From NCBI RefSeq assembly GCF_002150785.1, contig NZ_MTAZ01000005.1:1-64000 (forward strand): DNA of 64,000 nt, given 5' to 3'. Numbering within the stretch: position 1 is the stretch's first letter; every line of letters begins with the position of its first letter. The DNA comes from Arenibacter amylolyticus. GTDB taxonomy: Bacteria > Bacteroidota > Bacteroidia > Flavobacteriales > Flavobacteriaceae. The translations under genes and the position numbers were made by a program. The notes under the pieces are model-generated. The model ran no database searches and was not told the DNA's origin. It saw nothing but the letters and a program-made list of their open reading frames with translations. Below, one piece after another: positions 8,793 through 19,400 of the stretch.

Positions 8793-8800
8793 CAAAGGTA
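8793..8800 (-). promoter_or_regulatory. Candidate -7 promoter element of rlmB
   Basis: TACCTTTG on the minus strand fits TAnnTTTG and is followed by CGTCT and ATG. No TTG at the expected upstream distance was found. Confidence 0.4.
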
Positions 8801-8803
8801 GAT

Positions 8804-8833
8804 AAAAAAAACCACCCGCCGCTAGGCAGATGG
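8804..8833 (-). terminator. Intrinsic terminator of the downstream SusC/SusD operon
   Basis: On the minus strand CCATCTGCC (8833-8825) pairs with GGCGGGTGG (8820-8812) around a 4-nt TAGC loop and is followed by eight T residues. It lies 27 nt after the SusD stop and just before the rlmB promoter. Confidence 0.85.
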
Positions 8834-8860
8834 CTTTATGAAGATGAAAATCCTTTTGTT

Positions 8861-10225
8861 TTAGTTGCTTGGAAATGATGCTAAATCATCATCCAGTAAA
8901 TGTCCGCCTTGTGCAGAAATAGCAGCTTCATAATTTGCTAAATTAGTGGTGCGCTCAGAAAGGGGGTATAAAAATCGCCTCGGTATTACCCCAGAGGGAT
9001 TATTACTGGGAACGGCATCCGGATTGGGCGTCAAATTTGGAAATCCGGTTCTACGGTAATCTACCCATGCTTCAAACGGGGCGTTTCCATACAGAGCCTT
9101 GTATTTTTCCACAATAATGGTTTCTATTTTATTGGCCTCACTACCTGTAAGTGCCAAGGTATTGGTGTAGGTATCCGCATCAGCTTGGGTAACCCCTACG
9201 TAAAGCATATTGGCCATTACTGCCTCTTGTAAAGCCGACAATGCAGCTGCATCGGAGCCTCCGGTCCTAACAATCGCTTCCGCTTCAATGAATTTCACTT
9301 CCCAATACGAAATGAGTGGGGTAGGAGATTCAAATTGTCCCCAAAACAAACCGGGTACGCCGGCAAAGCTTTCCCCATCGGTAGTATAGAAAGGTAATCT
9401 GGGGTCTCCGGTCATCATAGTAAAAAGCGATGTTGAAAATCCTAAAGTGCTGGGCCTGTCATTGTCGAAAAGTGCGAAAGGGTTTGCGTTTTGCGCTGGT
9501 GAACTATAGATAAAATCTGGTTGTTCCGAGGTGCTGCTAAAGGCTTGTTGAGCTTCCTGTAGGGCGCTTTGGGCAGCTGTACCATCAACAGACGTAAGGT
9601 GCAAGTAGTAACGTGCCTTTAAGGCATGCGCGGTTTTTTCCCAATCTATATTGCCTGTGGATCCTGCACCCATAAATGCACCAATGCCAGATTTCACACC
9701 TTCGGAAAGGGATTCATCCAACAGCGTCTGAATAGTACCGTAAAGAGCTAATTGATTGTCATATACGGGGTTTAGATTTCCCGCGTCCCCTATAAAGGCT
9801 TCAGAGTATGGGACATCTCCCCAAGTACTTATGGCAACCCCTAAGTTGGCGGCCATATATAATTTAGCCAATGCACTTACCTCTCCTTCACTATTTTGCA
9901 TTATTACAAAGCAATCCCTCATAGAACCAGCTCCATAAAGACCAAAGTCCCATAGGTCGTCCGTATCGCTTTCTCCAATATTATATTGCCCATAGGCAAT
10001 TTGCTGTGCATCTAGGCCTTCAAAATGTTGAATTACTATTCCCGCTATTCTACCACCCAATGCCACTGAATTCCTATGGGTTTGGGCAATCATTCCAGGA
10101 TAAATAGCTCCGGCATTAATAGATTCTGCAGATGGATTATCTGGATCCACATTAACATCCGTGATTTCGCAAGAAGCCAACAGGCCAATAAATAGCATGC
10201 CAAATATTAAGTTTGTAGTTTTCAT
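8861..10225 (-). CDS. SusD/RagB family outer-membrane lipoprotein (first pair)
   Basis: 454 residues. The signal peptide MKTTNLIFGMLFIGLLASC ends in a lipobox Cys, so the mature protein is a surface lipoprotein. The segment after it (DVNVDPDNPSAESI) and the motifs WGDVPYSEAF and YLHLTSVDG are typical of the SusD-like-2 group, with TPR-like helices and a C-terminal block (PFEAWVDYRRTGFPNL, IPRRFLYPLSE). These proteins cap a SusC barrel and capture oligosaccharides or peptides. It lies 4 nt after the SusC-type gene, so the two form an operon. No enzyme gene accompanies the pair, so the ligand cannot be inferred. Confidence 0.9.
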   Translation of the reverse strand: MKTTNLIFGMLFIGLLASCEITDVNVDPDNPSAESINAGAIYPGMIAQTHRNSVALGGRIAGIVIQHFEGLDAQQIAYGQYNIGESDTDDLWDFGLYGAGSMRDCFVIMQNSEGEVSALAKLYMAANLGVAISTWGDVPYSEAFIGDAGNLNPVYDNQLALYGTIQTLLDESLSEGVKSGIGAFMGAGSTGNIDWEKTAHALKARYYLHLTSVDGTAAQSALQEAQQAFSSTSEQPDFIYSSPAQNANPFALFDNDRPSTLGFSTSLFTMMTGDPRLPFYTTDGESFAGVPGLFWGQFESPTPLISYWEVKFIEAEAIVRTGGSDAAALSALQEAVMANMLYVGVTQADADTYTNTLALTGSEANKIETIIVEKYKALYGNAPFEAWVDYRRTGFPNLTPNPDAVPSNNPSGVIPRRFLYPLSERTTNLANYEAAISAQGGHLLDDDLASFPSN

Positions 10226-10229
10226 CTTC

Positions 10230-13200
10230 TTAAAAGTTTAATTTTAGGTTAAGGCCATAACTTGTAGTGTTGGGCTGATTAAAATAATCCAATCCAATAC
10301 CATTGGTGTCACCGGTCAAGTTGGTCTCGGGATCTACACCGGGATAATCGGTGTTCAACCATAGATTTCGTCCAAAAGCTGATAAGGACATAGCTTCTAT
10401 AAAGGTGCCTTCAAGCCATTTAGAGGGTAGATCGTATGAAACTGTAATTTCTCTTAAGCGTATCCAAGAGCCGTCATAAATAGCGGTTTCGGAAAGCCCC
10501 CCAAATCCATAGCGTCTCCACCAGTTATTATTCTCGCTGATCGATGGGTCTGAGTAAGGGACAGTTTGGGTATTTGCTGCGCCGGTAGACTCAACAATTC
10601 CTGGAAATAAAGTAGTTTGATCCCGGATCAATGTGGCCTCCGAAACCCCAAAATAGTCTAAGATGCCGCAGGTACCGCACCATACATCACCACCTTCTCT
10701 AATGTCGAACAGGACAGAAAGACCAAAGCCTTTATATCTTAGGGAGGAGCTAATTCCGGCAAGCCAATCCGGAATGGGATCTCCCACAACACCATCTTCA
10801 GGATTTTGTAGCGGATAACCGTCATCATCTATTAATATAGCTCCCGCTTCGTTTCTAAGGAATCTTGAGCCAAAAATAACTCCATAGGATGCTCCGGCAA
10901 CCGCACGTGAACTGGTACTGGAAAAACCGTTTAATGTGACACTTTCAACACCTTCTACTAGTTCTTCTACCACATTTTCATACGTGGTCCAGTTAACACT
11001 CACATTCCAAGAAACATCATCCGTTCTGATGGGTGTACCACTTAAAGTTACTTCATAACCTTTATTGGAAACGATTCCAACATTTTCAAATCGGTCTATA
11101 AACCCGGAAGAAGGAGCAGCATCCACTGGAATTATCTGGTCAGATGTTTCTTTGTCATAATAGGAGAAATCGAACTTCAATCGGTTCCTTAGCATACCTA
11201 ATTCTAAGCCTACCTCAAACTCCGTGGTTTCCTCAGGCTTTAATATCGGGTTGCCAGCTCTTGAAGACCGCTCAAAAGAAGTAGCATCGTAAGCGGGGAA
11301 AGTGACATTTTGTATAAATCCGTCACCACTTACAGAGGTGCCTATGAAATTGGTGATGGTGGCATAGACAGGCGCATCATTACCGGATTTACCCCAGGAC
11401 CCCCTTAGCTTACCATAATTAATAAAAGAATCTGCGTTGAGCAATTCGCTAAATACAAAACTGCCCCCAATGGAATAAGATTGAAAGGTATTATCGCCAA
11501 CGGGTAGGGTAGAAGACCAGTCATTTCTAAAGGACGGTGTTAAAAAAATCATATTGTCGTAACTTATAGTAGCCGTTGCAAAGGCTCCGATAAGTTTTTT
11601 TGAGTTGGAAATTTCCGAAGCCTGTGTAGTTTCAACGTTGCTTAAATTAAAGAATCCGGGAATGGTCATCCCATCGCCAATGACGGTTTGCCTATTACTC
11701 TTGTTATAATACCCGTCATAACCAATATTAGCGGTTATCCCAATCTTCTCGCTGAAATCATGATTTGCACTAATAAGGAAATTCCAGTTTATATCCTGAT
11801 TGGCAATAACATCATTGAGGGTACGGCCATTTCCAAAACTGGCATCTAGGATATCAAAACCAATTTTTCTAGTATCGGTGTATCTATCGATGGAGCCGGA
11901 TGATTTAAAACTGAGCCAATCATTGAAGGCGTAGGTCAGGCCCAATTTACCTATGGTCCGGTTTACGTCATCCAAGTTTGGGTTTTTGGCAACTGTAAAG
12001 TACGGGTTGTTGTAAATACCATCACGATAACTTCTATGTCCCGGTAGTTCAGAACCAGCGATGTCATAGTAATAGGATGCTGGACTATCAGCAGCGGCTT
12101 GTCCCCTAAGACCATTACCGTTGTCAAAAGTAGGAGTGGTACGTAACAATCCTAACATAATACCCGATATATTGGATCCCCTTTGCACCCTAACACCTCC
12201 GGAATTGGTGTACTGGCCAGAAGCGTCCAAGGTGATCTTTTCATTTAACTTAGCCTGCATATCCAATCTAAAGGTCTTGCGTTCAAATTCTTCGTTTGGG
12301 GAAATTCCATTTTGGGTTAATCTTCCAATTGATGCCCTGTAGTTAATGTTTTCATTTCCTCCACTGACAGCTAAGTTGATATCAATAGCATCTCCGGTCC
12401 TAAAAAAATCATAGTGATCATACGCTCTAGCGGGAGTGCCATTTCCTGTTCCGGCAGGAACTAGACGACCGCCCCTATCAAAGGGATAGGAAGTGTCACC
12501 GTCAAACTCCAGATCGGATATTTTTGGTCCCCAAGAATCGCCCTCAAAAGTTTCAGGCCCTCTATATTCCAACCCGTTATTGTGACGTCCCTGAGCATAT
12601 ATTTTTTGTAAGGAGGGTACCTGGTTATAATCAGATAGTGTGCTAGAGGTGGTCAGTGTAACCCTAGTCTTACCCGCTTTACCTTTCTTGGTGGTAATGA
12701 GAACAACCCCATTTGCCGCACGAAGTCCATAAAGGGTCTGGGCGGCAATTCCTTTAAGTATATTGACCGATTCAATATCACTGGAATTAATATCTATGGC
12801 ACGGTTGGAAAAATCACTTCCCCCTACACTAGAGTTATTAAAGGTTTGGGTGGGGTCTTCCGAGAATGAGGAGTTGTCAATGGGTACGCCATCTACGACA
12901 AACAAGGGAGAATTTGAACGGGTGATGGAAGTATTACCACGAATTCTAATATTTGCCGATGCGCCTACCGATCCCGATGAGGTGGTTACTTGAACCCCAG
13001 CGGCCTTAGAGCTTAAGGCAGACACTAAGTTGGTCTCCCTAGACTTAGTAATGTCTTCCGAATCTACGGACTGTACGGAATAACTTAAAGATCTGGGTTG
13101 TGCCCTAATACCTTGAGCGGTTACCACCACCTCTTCCAGTACCTCTGTGTCTTCCTCCATCTGTACGTTGATGGTGCTACCTGCACCAACAACCCTTTCA

Positions 13201-13442
13201 GCGGTTTGAAAACCTATGAAAGAGAATGCTAAAGTCTGTCCTTCGCTTGCTTTAATGGAGTAATTACCATCAAAATCGGTTTGAGTCCCGGTTGTGGTAC
13301 CCTGTACAAGGATGTTAACTCCAGGGAGCGGTAGATTGTCTTGATCCGTGACCGTTCCTGAAATTGTTTTCTCTTGTGCAAATGCAAGTTGCACAACCAA
13401 TGCTAAAAATAGCGTCAGGATTCCATGTAGTGTTGTTTTCAT
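10230..13442 (-). CDS. SusC/RagA family TonB-linked outer-membrane protein (first pair)
   Basis: 1070 residues from the ATG at 13442 (MKTTLHGILTLFLALVVQLA); the open frame runs 12 codons further up without a signal sequence. Signal peptide (1-23), carboxypeptidase-regulatory-like beta-sandwich (about 24-110, ISGTVTDQDNLPLPGVNILV), TonB plug (about 115-240, with SPLFVVDGVPIDNS and LRAANGVVLITTKKG), then a 22-strand barrel ending in Phe. It transports nutrients with energy from TonB/ExbBD. The first 90 residues are nearly the same as in the SusC paralogue at 16416, while the barrels differ, pointing to tandem duplication with divergence of the ligand part. Paired with the SusD lipoprotein 4 nt downstream. 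Confidence 0.95.
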   Translation of the reverse strand: MKTTLHGILTLFLALVVQLAFAQEKTISGTVTDQDNLPLPGVNILVQGTTTGTQTDFDGNYSIKASEGQTLAFSFIGFQTAERVVGAGSTINVQMEEDTEVLEEVVVTAQGIRAQPRSLSYSVQSVDSEDITKSRETNLVSALSSKAAGVQVTTSSGSVGASANIRIRGNTSITRSNSPLFVVDGVPIDNSSFSEDPTQTFNNSSVGGSDFSNRAIDINSSDIESVNILKGIAAQTLYGLRAANGVVLITTKKGKAGKTRVTLTTSSTLSDYNQVPSLQKIYAQGRHNNGLEYRGPETFEGDSWGPKISDLEFDGDTSYPFDRGGRLVPAGTGNGTPARAYDHYDFFRTGDAIDINLAVSGGNENINYRASIGRLTQNGISPNEEFERKTFRLDMQAKLNEKITLDASGQYTNSGGVRVQRGSNISGIMLGLLRTTPTFDNGNGLRGQAAADSPASYYYDIAGSELPGHRSYRDGIYNNPYFTVAKNPNLDDVNRTIGKLGLTYAFNDWLSFKSSGSIDRYTDTRKIGFDILDASFGNGRTLNDVIANQDINWNFLISANHDFSEKIGITANIGYDGYYNKSNRQTVIGDGMTIPGFFNLSNVETTQASEISNSKKLIGAFATATISYDNMIFLTPSFRNDWSSTLPVGDNTFQSYSIGGSFVFSELLNADSFINYGKLRGSWGKSGNDAPVYATITNFIGTSVSGDGFIQNVTFPAYDATSFERSSRAGNPILKPEETTEFEVGLELGMLRNRLKFDFSYYDKETSDQIIPVDAAPSSGFIDRFENVGIVSNKGYEVTLSGTPIRTDDVSWNVSVNWTTYENVVEELVEGVESVTLNGFSSTSSRAVAGASYGVIFGSRFLRNEAGAILIDDDGYPLQNPEDGVVGDPIPDWLAGISSSLRYKGFGLSVLFDIREGGDVWCGTCGILDYFGVSEATLIRDQTTLFPGIVESTGAANTQTVPYSDPSISENNNWWRRYGFGGLSETAIYDGSWIRLREITVSYDLPSKWLEGTFIEAMSLSAFGRNLWLNTDYPGVDPETNLTGDTNGIGLDYFNQPNTTSYGLNLKLNF

Positions 13443-14000
13443 AATATATTTATTTGAATATCCTATTGTAAAATTCATAAAAGAATGTTAACTAAACAAT
13501 TGAATTAACAAAAAATATAGCAATGCATTGATGGTTTGTTAAAAAAATACTTATAATTGTTACAAAATGAAAAATAAATTCTTTTAAAAAGTATTTTATT
13601 TTCGTAAATCTTGTAGGAGATATTTATTATTATCCGAATCGAACAACTTTTGGAATTGGATTTATTGTTAGGATGAGGTTTAATTAGAGCCCTCTTTTTG
13701 CTAGCATGTAAGTTGTCCTCTTTTCAACTGAACCTGGCATAATAGGGTGGTAAAGTTTGACGCTACTCTTCGTTGGTTGTTTTTGTAGATAAAGTTTTGT
13801 TTTATCACCGGGATGGAAGGGTAGGGATGCCGTTTTTGTAAATTAGGGTTCCCATTTTTAGTAAGAGAACGCTATTTTCTTAGAGGGATAGGGAGTTAAG
13901 GTATAGCGTGCTTCTAGCTAAAAATTAGGATGAAAGTTATGTGCCTAAGGAGGTAACACTTATGCTGGCATAGTATGGCAATTCTTGATTTAACATCTTA
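13443..14000. other. Gene-free spacer upstream of the first SusC gene
   Basis: About 560 bp with no open frame worth calling. The half next to SusC (13490-13640) is very A/T-rich, as expected for a promoter on the minus strand, but I find no exact TAnnTTTG in that direction. The other half (13640-14000) has mixed composition, no clear hairpin except the terminator at its end, and no resemblance to a tRNA. Confidence 0.5.
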
Positions 14001-14040
14001 TAAAAGTAAAAGGGGCATTCAAAAAATTATGAATGCCCCT
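14001..14040 (-). terminator. Intrinsic terminator of the upstream SusC/SusD/lipoprotein operon
   Basis: A perfect 10-bp stem, AGGGGCATTC (14011-14020) and GAATGCCCCT (14031-14040), with a 10-nt A/T loop. Read on the minus strand it is followed by TTTACTTTTA. It is 46 nt after the lipoprotein stop at 14087 and separates the two Sus operons. Confidence 0.85.
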
Positions 14041-14086
14041 TTGTAGTTTTACCTAGGTAATAGGTTGTGAATGTACTTTTTGAAAA

Positions 14087-14998
14087 TTAATTCATAGTAA
14101 AGGTGCCTCCTAAAGTAGATGATGCTAGGTAGGTTGGGAAATATTGTGATGCAAGACCTTGGTCTTCACCCACATAATAGATATCATAATCTATCACTAG
14201 TGTTGGTTTGGCGTCACAGTTAGTCCATTTCCCTGTTCCAGCTATTTCGTACTCATACGGATCGCCTTGATAGGTGGTGGTATAGATATACTGTCTTGGA
14301 ATGGTGATAACGCCATTTCCTGCTACTTCGGCAGTAATAGTGCCTCCAGCAATCACATCTTCACCCCAGAAGTTATTAATAAATGACACCCCTAGTCCAG
14401 AAATGGATAGTTTACCATCTACCTCCGTCGCAGTAATAGCGTCGCCGTAACCGTTAAGGTCTATGGTAGAGGCATAGGATCCAGCAAGGTCTGCAGTACC
14501 GTTCTCTAATGGGCAAAATGCGATTCGCATAAGCTGGTATGTTAATTTGGTCCCAGCTGTAGCGGTATTGGCTCCTGCGTCAATATTTAAGACCAATTGT
14601 AACTTCTCGCCAACGGGCATTTCCGAGGTGTTGGTTTTCATTGTTACAGATCCTCCTGTAGAACCAGCAGGGATTGTTACGGATGTTGAGGACAGCTCGT
14701 ACATATTGGATGCTATGGTGGTAGAGGGGTCTACTTCTAAGTTCACCGTGATATCTGCGGACTGAGGAGTACCCAGAATAGCAACCACAATCGAGGTCTC
14801 AATGTCTACCAAATTACCAGACTCGTCTACCCCTGATTCCAGGTCTTTAGATGCATCCTTAAACTGCACGTAATAGGTGGCATTAGGGTCTGGAGCATTG
14901 TTGGTTAGTTTAGCAAATTCTGTTTCATCGTACTCACAGGAAACCGCAAATAGTGCGCCAACCAGTAGTAGAGCTGAATATATGATTTTATTTTTCAT
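14087..14998 (-). CDS. Surface-glycan-binding-like lipoprotein of the second Sus operon
   Basis: 303 residues, with a lipoprotein signal (MKNKIIYSALLLVGALFAVSC). The mature part starts with a Calx-beta/DUF1735-like sandwich (about 35-150; SIVVAILGTPQSADITVNLEVD and VTIPAGSTGGSVTMKT), a layout used by accessory lipoproteins of SusCD operons. The C-terminal half (about 165-303) starts after a lone Cys (AFCPLENGTADLAGSY) and is beta-rich. Such proteins usually sit on the cell surface and help bind the substrate. It is the third gene after SusC and SusD (17-nt gap) and is followed by a strong terminator. Domain names are judged by pattern only. Confidence 0.65.
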   Translation of the reverse strand: MKNKIIYSALLLVGALFAVSCEYDETEFAKLTNNAPDPNATYYVQFKDASKDLESGVDESGNLVDIETSIVVAILGTPQSADITVNLEVDPSTTIASNMYELSSTSVTIPAGSTGGSVTMKTNTSEMPVGEKLQLVLNIDAGANTATAGTKLTYQLMRIAFCPLENGTADLAGSYASTIDLNGYGDAITATEVDGKLSISGLGVSFINNFWGEDVIAGGTITAEVAGNGVITIPRQYIYTTTYQGDPYEYEIAGTGKWTNCDAKPTLVIDYDIYYVGEDQGLASQYFPTYLASSTLGGTFTMN

Positions 14999-15015
14999 CT
15001 TTTATCTTTTTAATT

Positions 15016-16398
15016 TTATTGATCCCACCATAATTTATCCGAAATGGTAACCGCCGGTACGTTCTCACTATTGTAGTCCAATTCGCTTTGAGCGTATGGA
15101 AACCTTGTTGGTATATTTGGAATTACTGCACCTTCTGCCAATTCAAGTGCAGGTAGTCCAGTTCTTCTCCAATCTGCATAGGGCTGGTTGGTAGCAACAC
15201 CGTCAATATATTTCTGGGTCATAATGCCCTCTAGGGAAACTGGAACCCCATTGATGTTAGCATCTAACCAAGCTTGGTTGGCCTCTCCGGTAACCCTTAA
15301 TACAGAAGCAGCAACTGCAGCTTCATAGGCTTCCTGAGCACCAGCCTGACCTAAAGCTAACTTAGCTTCAGCTTCAATGAACTTTAATTCTGAATAGGTC
15401 ATTAATTTGGTGGAAGCATCAAATCCTGCTATGTTTTCTCCCGGTTTGGAAGCAGCATCATTTTGTCCTCCTGGTGTACTACCCGTATAATTTCCGTCTG
15501 CATCCATTTCTGCGTAGAAAGGAAGACGAGGGTCATCGTTAGAAGCCAAAAGATCAATTAAGGTAGCGCCCATTCTAATATCTGTACGCTCTTCCATAAA
15601 TTGGTAGATGGGGTTACGGTTCTTGTCCTCAAATGGTACTAGCATATCATCGGCATTAGAAGTAAATCCTTTAGCTACTGCCTCTAAAGCTGCGGTGTAT
15701 GCTGCATTTCCGTTTACTTTGGAAAGCTGTAAATGATGCCGCGCTTTAATAGAGTTCGCAGCTTTCTTCCATTTGTTCAAGTCGCCACCATAGATAACAT
15801 CACCTTCTACAGGGATGGTATTTGTGGAGCTATTCAAATTGGTCACCGCCGAATTCAACAGCGAAAATATGCTGTTGTAGATGGATTCCTGAGTGTCATA
15901 GGCAGGAGACAAAACATTCTCCGAGCCTTGAAAGGCCTCGGTGTAAGGGATAGATCCAAAAAGATCCGTGGTAATACCTAATGTGGTGGCCAACAATACT
16001 TGTCCAACCCCTTCAAAATGGGGTGAAGGTGCTGCTTCAGTACTTGCCTTGTCTACAATCAGGGTACTGTTCATCATCATTTCAGTATAAATAGACCCCC
16101 ATACGTTATTTACATCTGCCGGGGTTAATTGATACCTGGTTTCGGTGTAGGACTGCCTATCCGTTCCATCAAAGTGTTGCATCCAGATGTTGTTGGTCCT
16201 TACGGTGTTGTTTCCTAGAAGGTTGTACCCCATAGACTGCTGAATGGCCGGTAAAAGTAGGCTCATTGGAACATCTGCAGGAGCATCTGGATCAATGTTT
16301 AGATCGTGGTCGATCCAATTGTTACAAGACACTGATACAAGTAATAAGCCTATTACCGCCATCAGGTTTTTATATATGTTGCTTTTATTTTTTCTCAT
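15016..16398 (-). CDS. SusD/RagB family outer-membrane lipoprotein (second pair)
   Basis: 460 residues. The signal MRKNKSNIYKNLMAVIGLLL continues to a lipobox Cys (VSVSC). It is of the SusD-like-2 type, as is the protein at 8861: DHDLNIDPDAPADVPMSLLL near the mature N-terminus, GSIPYTEAF matching WGDVPYSEAF, KARHHLQLSKVNG matching the YLHLTSVDG block, and YADWRRTGLPALE near the end. Expected to form the lid on the SusC-type barrel encoded 17 nt upstream. Shared motifs with the first pair support descent by duplication of the whole SusCD unit. Confidence 0.9.
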   Translation of the reverse strand: MRKNKSNIYKNLMAVIGLLLVSVSCNNWIDHDLNIDPDAPADVPMSLLLPAIQQSMGYNLLGNNTVRTNNIWMQHFDGTDRQSYTETRYQLTPADVNNVWGSIYTEMMMNSTLIVDKASTEAAPSPHFEGVGQVLLATTLGITTDLFGSIPYTEAFQGSENVLSPAYDTQESIYNSIFSLLNSAVTNLNSSTNTIPVEGDVIYGGDLNKWKKAANSIKARHHLQLSKVNGNAAYTAALEAVAKGFTSNADDMLVPFEDKNRNPIYQFMEERTDIRMGATLIDLLASNDDPRLPFYAEMDADGNYTGSTPGGQNDAASKPGENIAGFDASTKLMTYSELKFIEAEAKLALGQAGAQEAYEAAVAASVLRVTGEANQAWLDANINGVPVSLEGIMTQKYIDGVATNQPYADWRRTGLPALELAEGAVIPNIPTRFPYAQSELDYNSENVPAVTISDKLWWDQ

Positions 16399-16415
16399 GA
16401 TTTTGTTTTTTACAA

Positions 16416-19400
16416 TTAGAAGGTCAATTTAAGGCCCATAGTGAAACTTCTGGTGCCTGGACTGTTAAAGTAGTCCATACCTTGGGCGTTGGTTGCTCCC
16501 CCTAGGTTCGTTTCTGGATCGATGCCTGTATAAGGGGTGTCTATCCAAAGATTCCTACCGGAAAAGTAAATTTGAGCGTCTTTGATTAGCGGAGATATTT
16601 CAGGTAAGTTGTAAGCGACGGTTAAATCTCTTAGCCTAACCCAATCTGCGGGCTCCATTGCGGCCGAGGATGGCCCTCCACCAAAGTTACTACCAGCTCC
16701 TTGGAACCAAGCTTGGTCCTGAACTACGGGAGTAACGTTCTTAACACCACTAGAAACTACATTGCCGTCATCATCTATATGACCGTATACTCCATCCATC
16801 ACTACGATGTTTTCTGCAGGAGTTCTGTCAAAGTCGATGCTGCCATCGGTATTGTAATATACCTCTCTTTTTTCCGTACGCTCATGTACCCCAAAGAAGT
16901 TCATTGCAAAGGCAGTTCCGTTGTACATAACCCCGCCCGACTTTACATCTATTAAGAAAGATAGGCTTAGGTTCTTGTAGGTAAGCGTGTTGGTCATGTT
17001 GGCCGTCCAATCCGGGTTGAAGTTTCCAATGGGAACCAATCCTTGAGCGGTATTGGTCATTGGATAGCCATCCCTGAAATTATCGGTTGGATCATCGTTG
17101 ATGATTACGTTTCCATTGGCATCCCTATACCAGTCCTCACCAAAAATACTTCTGTATTCTTCACCAACAACGGCTCTTACTTGTGGGGTGGTAAATCCAC
17201 CTAAGAAGATATTGTCCACACCATCGGCCAATTTGGTAACGATGTTACTGAATTCAGTATAGTTGGCAACAAAATCCCACTGAAAGTTCTCGGTCTTTAC
17301 CGGCGTGGCGTTTAAGCTAATCTCTATACCCTTAGACTCCATGGAGGCGGCGTTTAGGAATACGGAGGTAAATCCAGAAGAGGCTGCAATAGGCACACTC
17401 ATCAACAGGTCTGTATTGTTGTTGTTGAAATAAGTGAAGTCTACTCCTAAGCGACTATTAAAGAACCTTAGATCGGCTCCTACTTCCCAAGAATCCTGGG
17501 TTTCGTGTTTTAGATCCGGGTTTCCTAAGCCAGAGCTAACAGCAAATCCGGTCTGACCTGCATAGGGGAATTCTACACCACCTGTCCAACCATCAGCTGT
17601 ACCTGCAGCTACAAAGTTGTTGGTAGTTTGGTAGGCAGGGGCAATGTTTGCAGTAGTAGCAGCAGAAGCCCTCAATTTACCAAAAGATAGGACGGGATTG
17701 TTTTTTAATCCATCAATTTCAGTGAATACAAAACCTAAACTTGCGGAAGGGTAAAAAGCGCTATTGTTTTTCTTCGGCATCGTAGTGGCCCAATCATTTC
17801 TACCGGTTAAACCTAAAAAGATCATATCGTCCCAGGCTAATTGAAGATCAGCAAAAACAGCCATGGTTCTAGAGCGGCTTGTGCCCGTAGAGGTGGTGTT
17901 GTTACTGGTGTTGTTTAGCTGATAAAAATCTGGAATTTCCAATCCGGTTGCATCTCCAAAAAGAAATTTACTGTTGGTGGAATAGTAGTTGTTTCCTACC
18001 GTAAGACTCAAGTTTAAATCCTCAGTGATGTCATTGCGATAGTTTAAAAGAAGGTCGGAGTTGAATACGCTGTTGAAATTCATATACTCACCCAAATACC
18101 CTCTTGGATTACCTCTAGAGTTTATTTTAAACCTATCCACATAGCGTCTGTTGTACCAGTCAATACCTGTGTTGTACGTTAAGCTTAGATGATCTGTAAA
18201 TTTCACGTTTAAATTAACACCTCCGGTAAAACGGTTTACATCCTCATCAAAGGCAATGTTGTTAGAAATCCAATAGGGGTTGTCATAACCTCCACCGTTT
18301 CTGTAGTTACGTTGGGATCCATCCGGGAATTCATATCCAGCACTGTTGTCAAAGGTAGTGGCAGTTCGTAATAGCCCTAGCATAATACCGGATACGTTAG
18401 AACCCTTTTGGATTTGGACTGCTCTAGAATTGGTGTAAGCCATATCTGCACCAAACTTGATATTATCTGAAATGTTGGTGTTGGCATTTAATCTTACCGT
18501 GGTTCTACCATAGGTGTTATTAGGTATAATACCTTCTTGTTCTCTGTTAGATAGTGAGAAGAAGTAGTCTCCTTGATCGTTTCCGTTACTAATGCTGATG
18601 CTGTTGTTGCTTACCGAACCATGTTGGAAGAAATCATAAACATCATAGGCTTTTGCCGGCATACCGTTGCCAGTGCCTTTAGGTACCAATCTTCCAAAAG
18701 GATCCCACTTGTAGGAGCTGTCTCCGTCATATTCCAATTCGGCAATAGGGGCGCCCCAAGAGGTAGCGCTACCGCCAGCCCAAGCGCCTCCACTTCCTTG
18801 GGAGTATTTGTCTTGTCTTCCCGGTACATGGGAAATTACATCTACCCCTATGGAGCTGTGAACCTCAATTTTCTTGGCGTTTAGGTTTTTACCAGACTTT
18901 GTGGTGATGATAATAGCACCGTTGGCAGCCCTAACACCGTACAAGGCAGTTGCAGCACCTCCTTTAAGAACAGATACGCTGGCAATGTCATCTGGGTTAA
19001 TGTCTATGGAACGGCTAGAAGTGTTTACTCCACCAGTACCACTAGAACCACCGCCAGAAGCTATAGGAAGTCCGTTAACAACAAATAAAGGCTGGTTGTT
19101 ACCAGTAATGGATGCAGATCCACGAATGGTGATAAAGGTAGATGCACCTGCCTCACCAGAAGAGTTTACAATCTGTACCCCAGAAGTTGTTCCAGAAAGT
19201 GAGTTAACCACATCGGCGTTGGGCTTAGAGCTAATAGCTTCGGCATCTACCGTTTGTACGTTGTAGCCTAGTCCTTTTTCGCTCCTGGTAATACCTATCG
19301 CGGTAATAACCACCTCTTCCAATGCTTGGGCGTCCTCTTTCATCTGAACATCTATAGTGTTACCAGATCCAACGGTTCGCCGTACGGTTGTCTGTCCTAT

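Noticed and set aside
13443-13478. Twelve-codon N-terminal extension of the first SusC (similar case at 19626-19661)
   Set aside because: Placing the start at 13442 and 19625 puts the signal peptide at the true N-terminus, and the two paralogues then align from their first residue.
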